Assembly (NCBI GenBank): GCA_947454665.1
Contig: CANGMU010000042.1
Span: 1 to 13,727 of the forward strand
Reading direction: 5' to 3'
Length of the DNA: 13,727 nucleotides
Source: Pseudomonadota bacterium
GTDB taxonomy: Bacteria > Pseudomonadota > Gammaproteobacteria > Steroidobacterales > Steroidobacteraceae
A model generated the notes under the pieces. It had not been told where the DNA came from, made no database searches, and saw nothing but the letters and a program-made list of their open reading frames with translations. The translations under genes were made by a program, and so were the position numbers. Below, piece by piece: positions 13,527 to 13,727 of the stretch (within the stretch, counting starts at the first letter, position 1; every line of letters begins with the position of its first letter).

Positions 13527-13727
13527 CTAGAGATCCACGAGTTGCACGTCCCGCGCCTGGATCGGGCTGCCGAGGAAGGTGGCGCCCACCCGCGCGAAAC
13601 GATCGACGCCATCGGTGGCCAGCAGCTCCAGGCCGCCAGTGCCCTGCCCTGCCCGCAGGCCGCGTGCGTCCAGCAACTCGAGCAAGGCCCCGGCGACCGC
13701 AGCGCTGGAGTCGACGATCGCCACGTC
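13527..13727 (-). CDS. murI: C-terminal end of glutamate racemase, 5' part off the window
   Basis: Only the last 66 residues are visible. They read DVAIVDSSAAVAGALLELL, then a variable loop, then LLATDGVDRFARVGATFLG and VQLVDL at the end. This matches the C-terminus of MurI, where a VDS(G/S)xAxA helix is followed by an 'F-T-(D/G)-x-x-x-F-A-x-x-A-x-x-F-L-G' block. MurI makes D-glutamate from L-glutamate for peptidoglycan. The catalytic cysteines lie upstream and cannot be checked. The stop is five bases before the first ATG of arnT, so arnT is probably cotranscribed with it. Identification from a fragment is less certain than for complete genes. Confidence 0.78.
   Translation of the reverse strand, partial: DVAIVDSSAAVAGALLELLDARGLRAGQGTGGLELLATDGVDRFARVGATFLGSPIQARDVQLVDL

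Noticed and set aside
12169..13530. A 453-codon plus-strand frame opposite arnT
   Set aside because: Its Gln/Arg/His-rich, repetitive product is what antisense reading of Leu/Ala-rich membrane codons gives. There is no domain and no start context.

Overview
The window is a GC-rich, gene-dense chromosomal stretch from a Gram-negative bacterium, almost certainly a gammaproteobacterium. The order sdhCDAB - sdhE - ygfX - rpoE - rseA, the ArnT-type lipid A pathway and an E. coli-like RpoE support this. The layout resembles the Xanthomonadales/Nevskiales neighbourhood, but the lineage is inferred from gene order and not proven. There is no stretch over 300 bases without a gene. The longest gap is about 100 bp, upstream of rpoE. 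I see no rRNA, tRNA, CRISPR array, insertion sequence or prophage.

Left part (1-5559, all minus strand, read right to left). A small SDHAF4/DUF1674-type succinate dehydrogenase assembly factor is followed by sdhC, sdhD, sdhA, sdhB, then sdhE (the flavinylation factor, apparently starting at CTG) and ygfX. After a spacer carrying a hairpin and a good candidate sigma-E promoter come rpoE and rseA; rseA runs off the left edge. All four subunits of respiratory complex II and two of its assembly factors therefore sit in one transcription unit, directly upstream of the envelope-stress sigma factor and its anti-sigma factor.

Middle (5608-6435, plus strand). ygfZ, a folate-binding protein that supports Fe-S enzymes, is divergent from the sdh operon across a 48-bp spacer. 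It ends tail-to-tail with the next cluster, and the two stop codons overlap.

Right part (6432-13727, all minus strand, read right to left). The 3' end of murI (glutamate racemase) is followed by arnT, arnB, arnC, a stand-alone ArnA formyltransferase, arnD, a stand-alone ArnA UDP-glucuronate decarboxylase, and a small predicted secreted protein of unknown function. Together the arn enzymes convert UDP-glucuronate to undecaprenyl-phosphate-4-amino-4-deoxy-L-arabinose and move the sugar onto lipid A, the usual basis of resistance to polymyxin and cationic peptides. Four of the junctions are ATGA or GTGA overlaps, so the genes are tightly coupled. The bifunctional ArnA of enterobacteria is split here, with arnD between the halves. 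No arnE/arnF flippase or ugd is seen in the window.

The least explained item is the 144-residue secreted protein at the end of the arn operon. It has a predicted helical body flanked by its only two cysteines.
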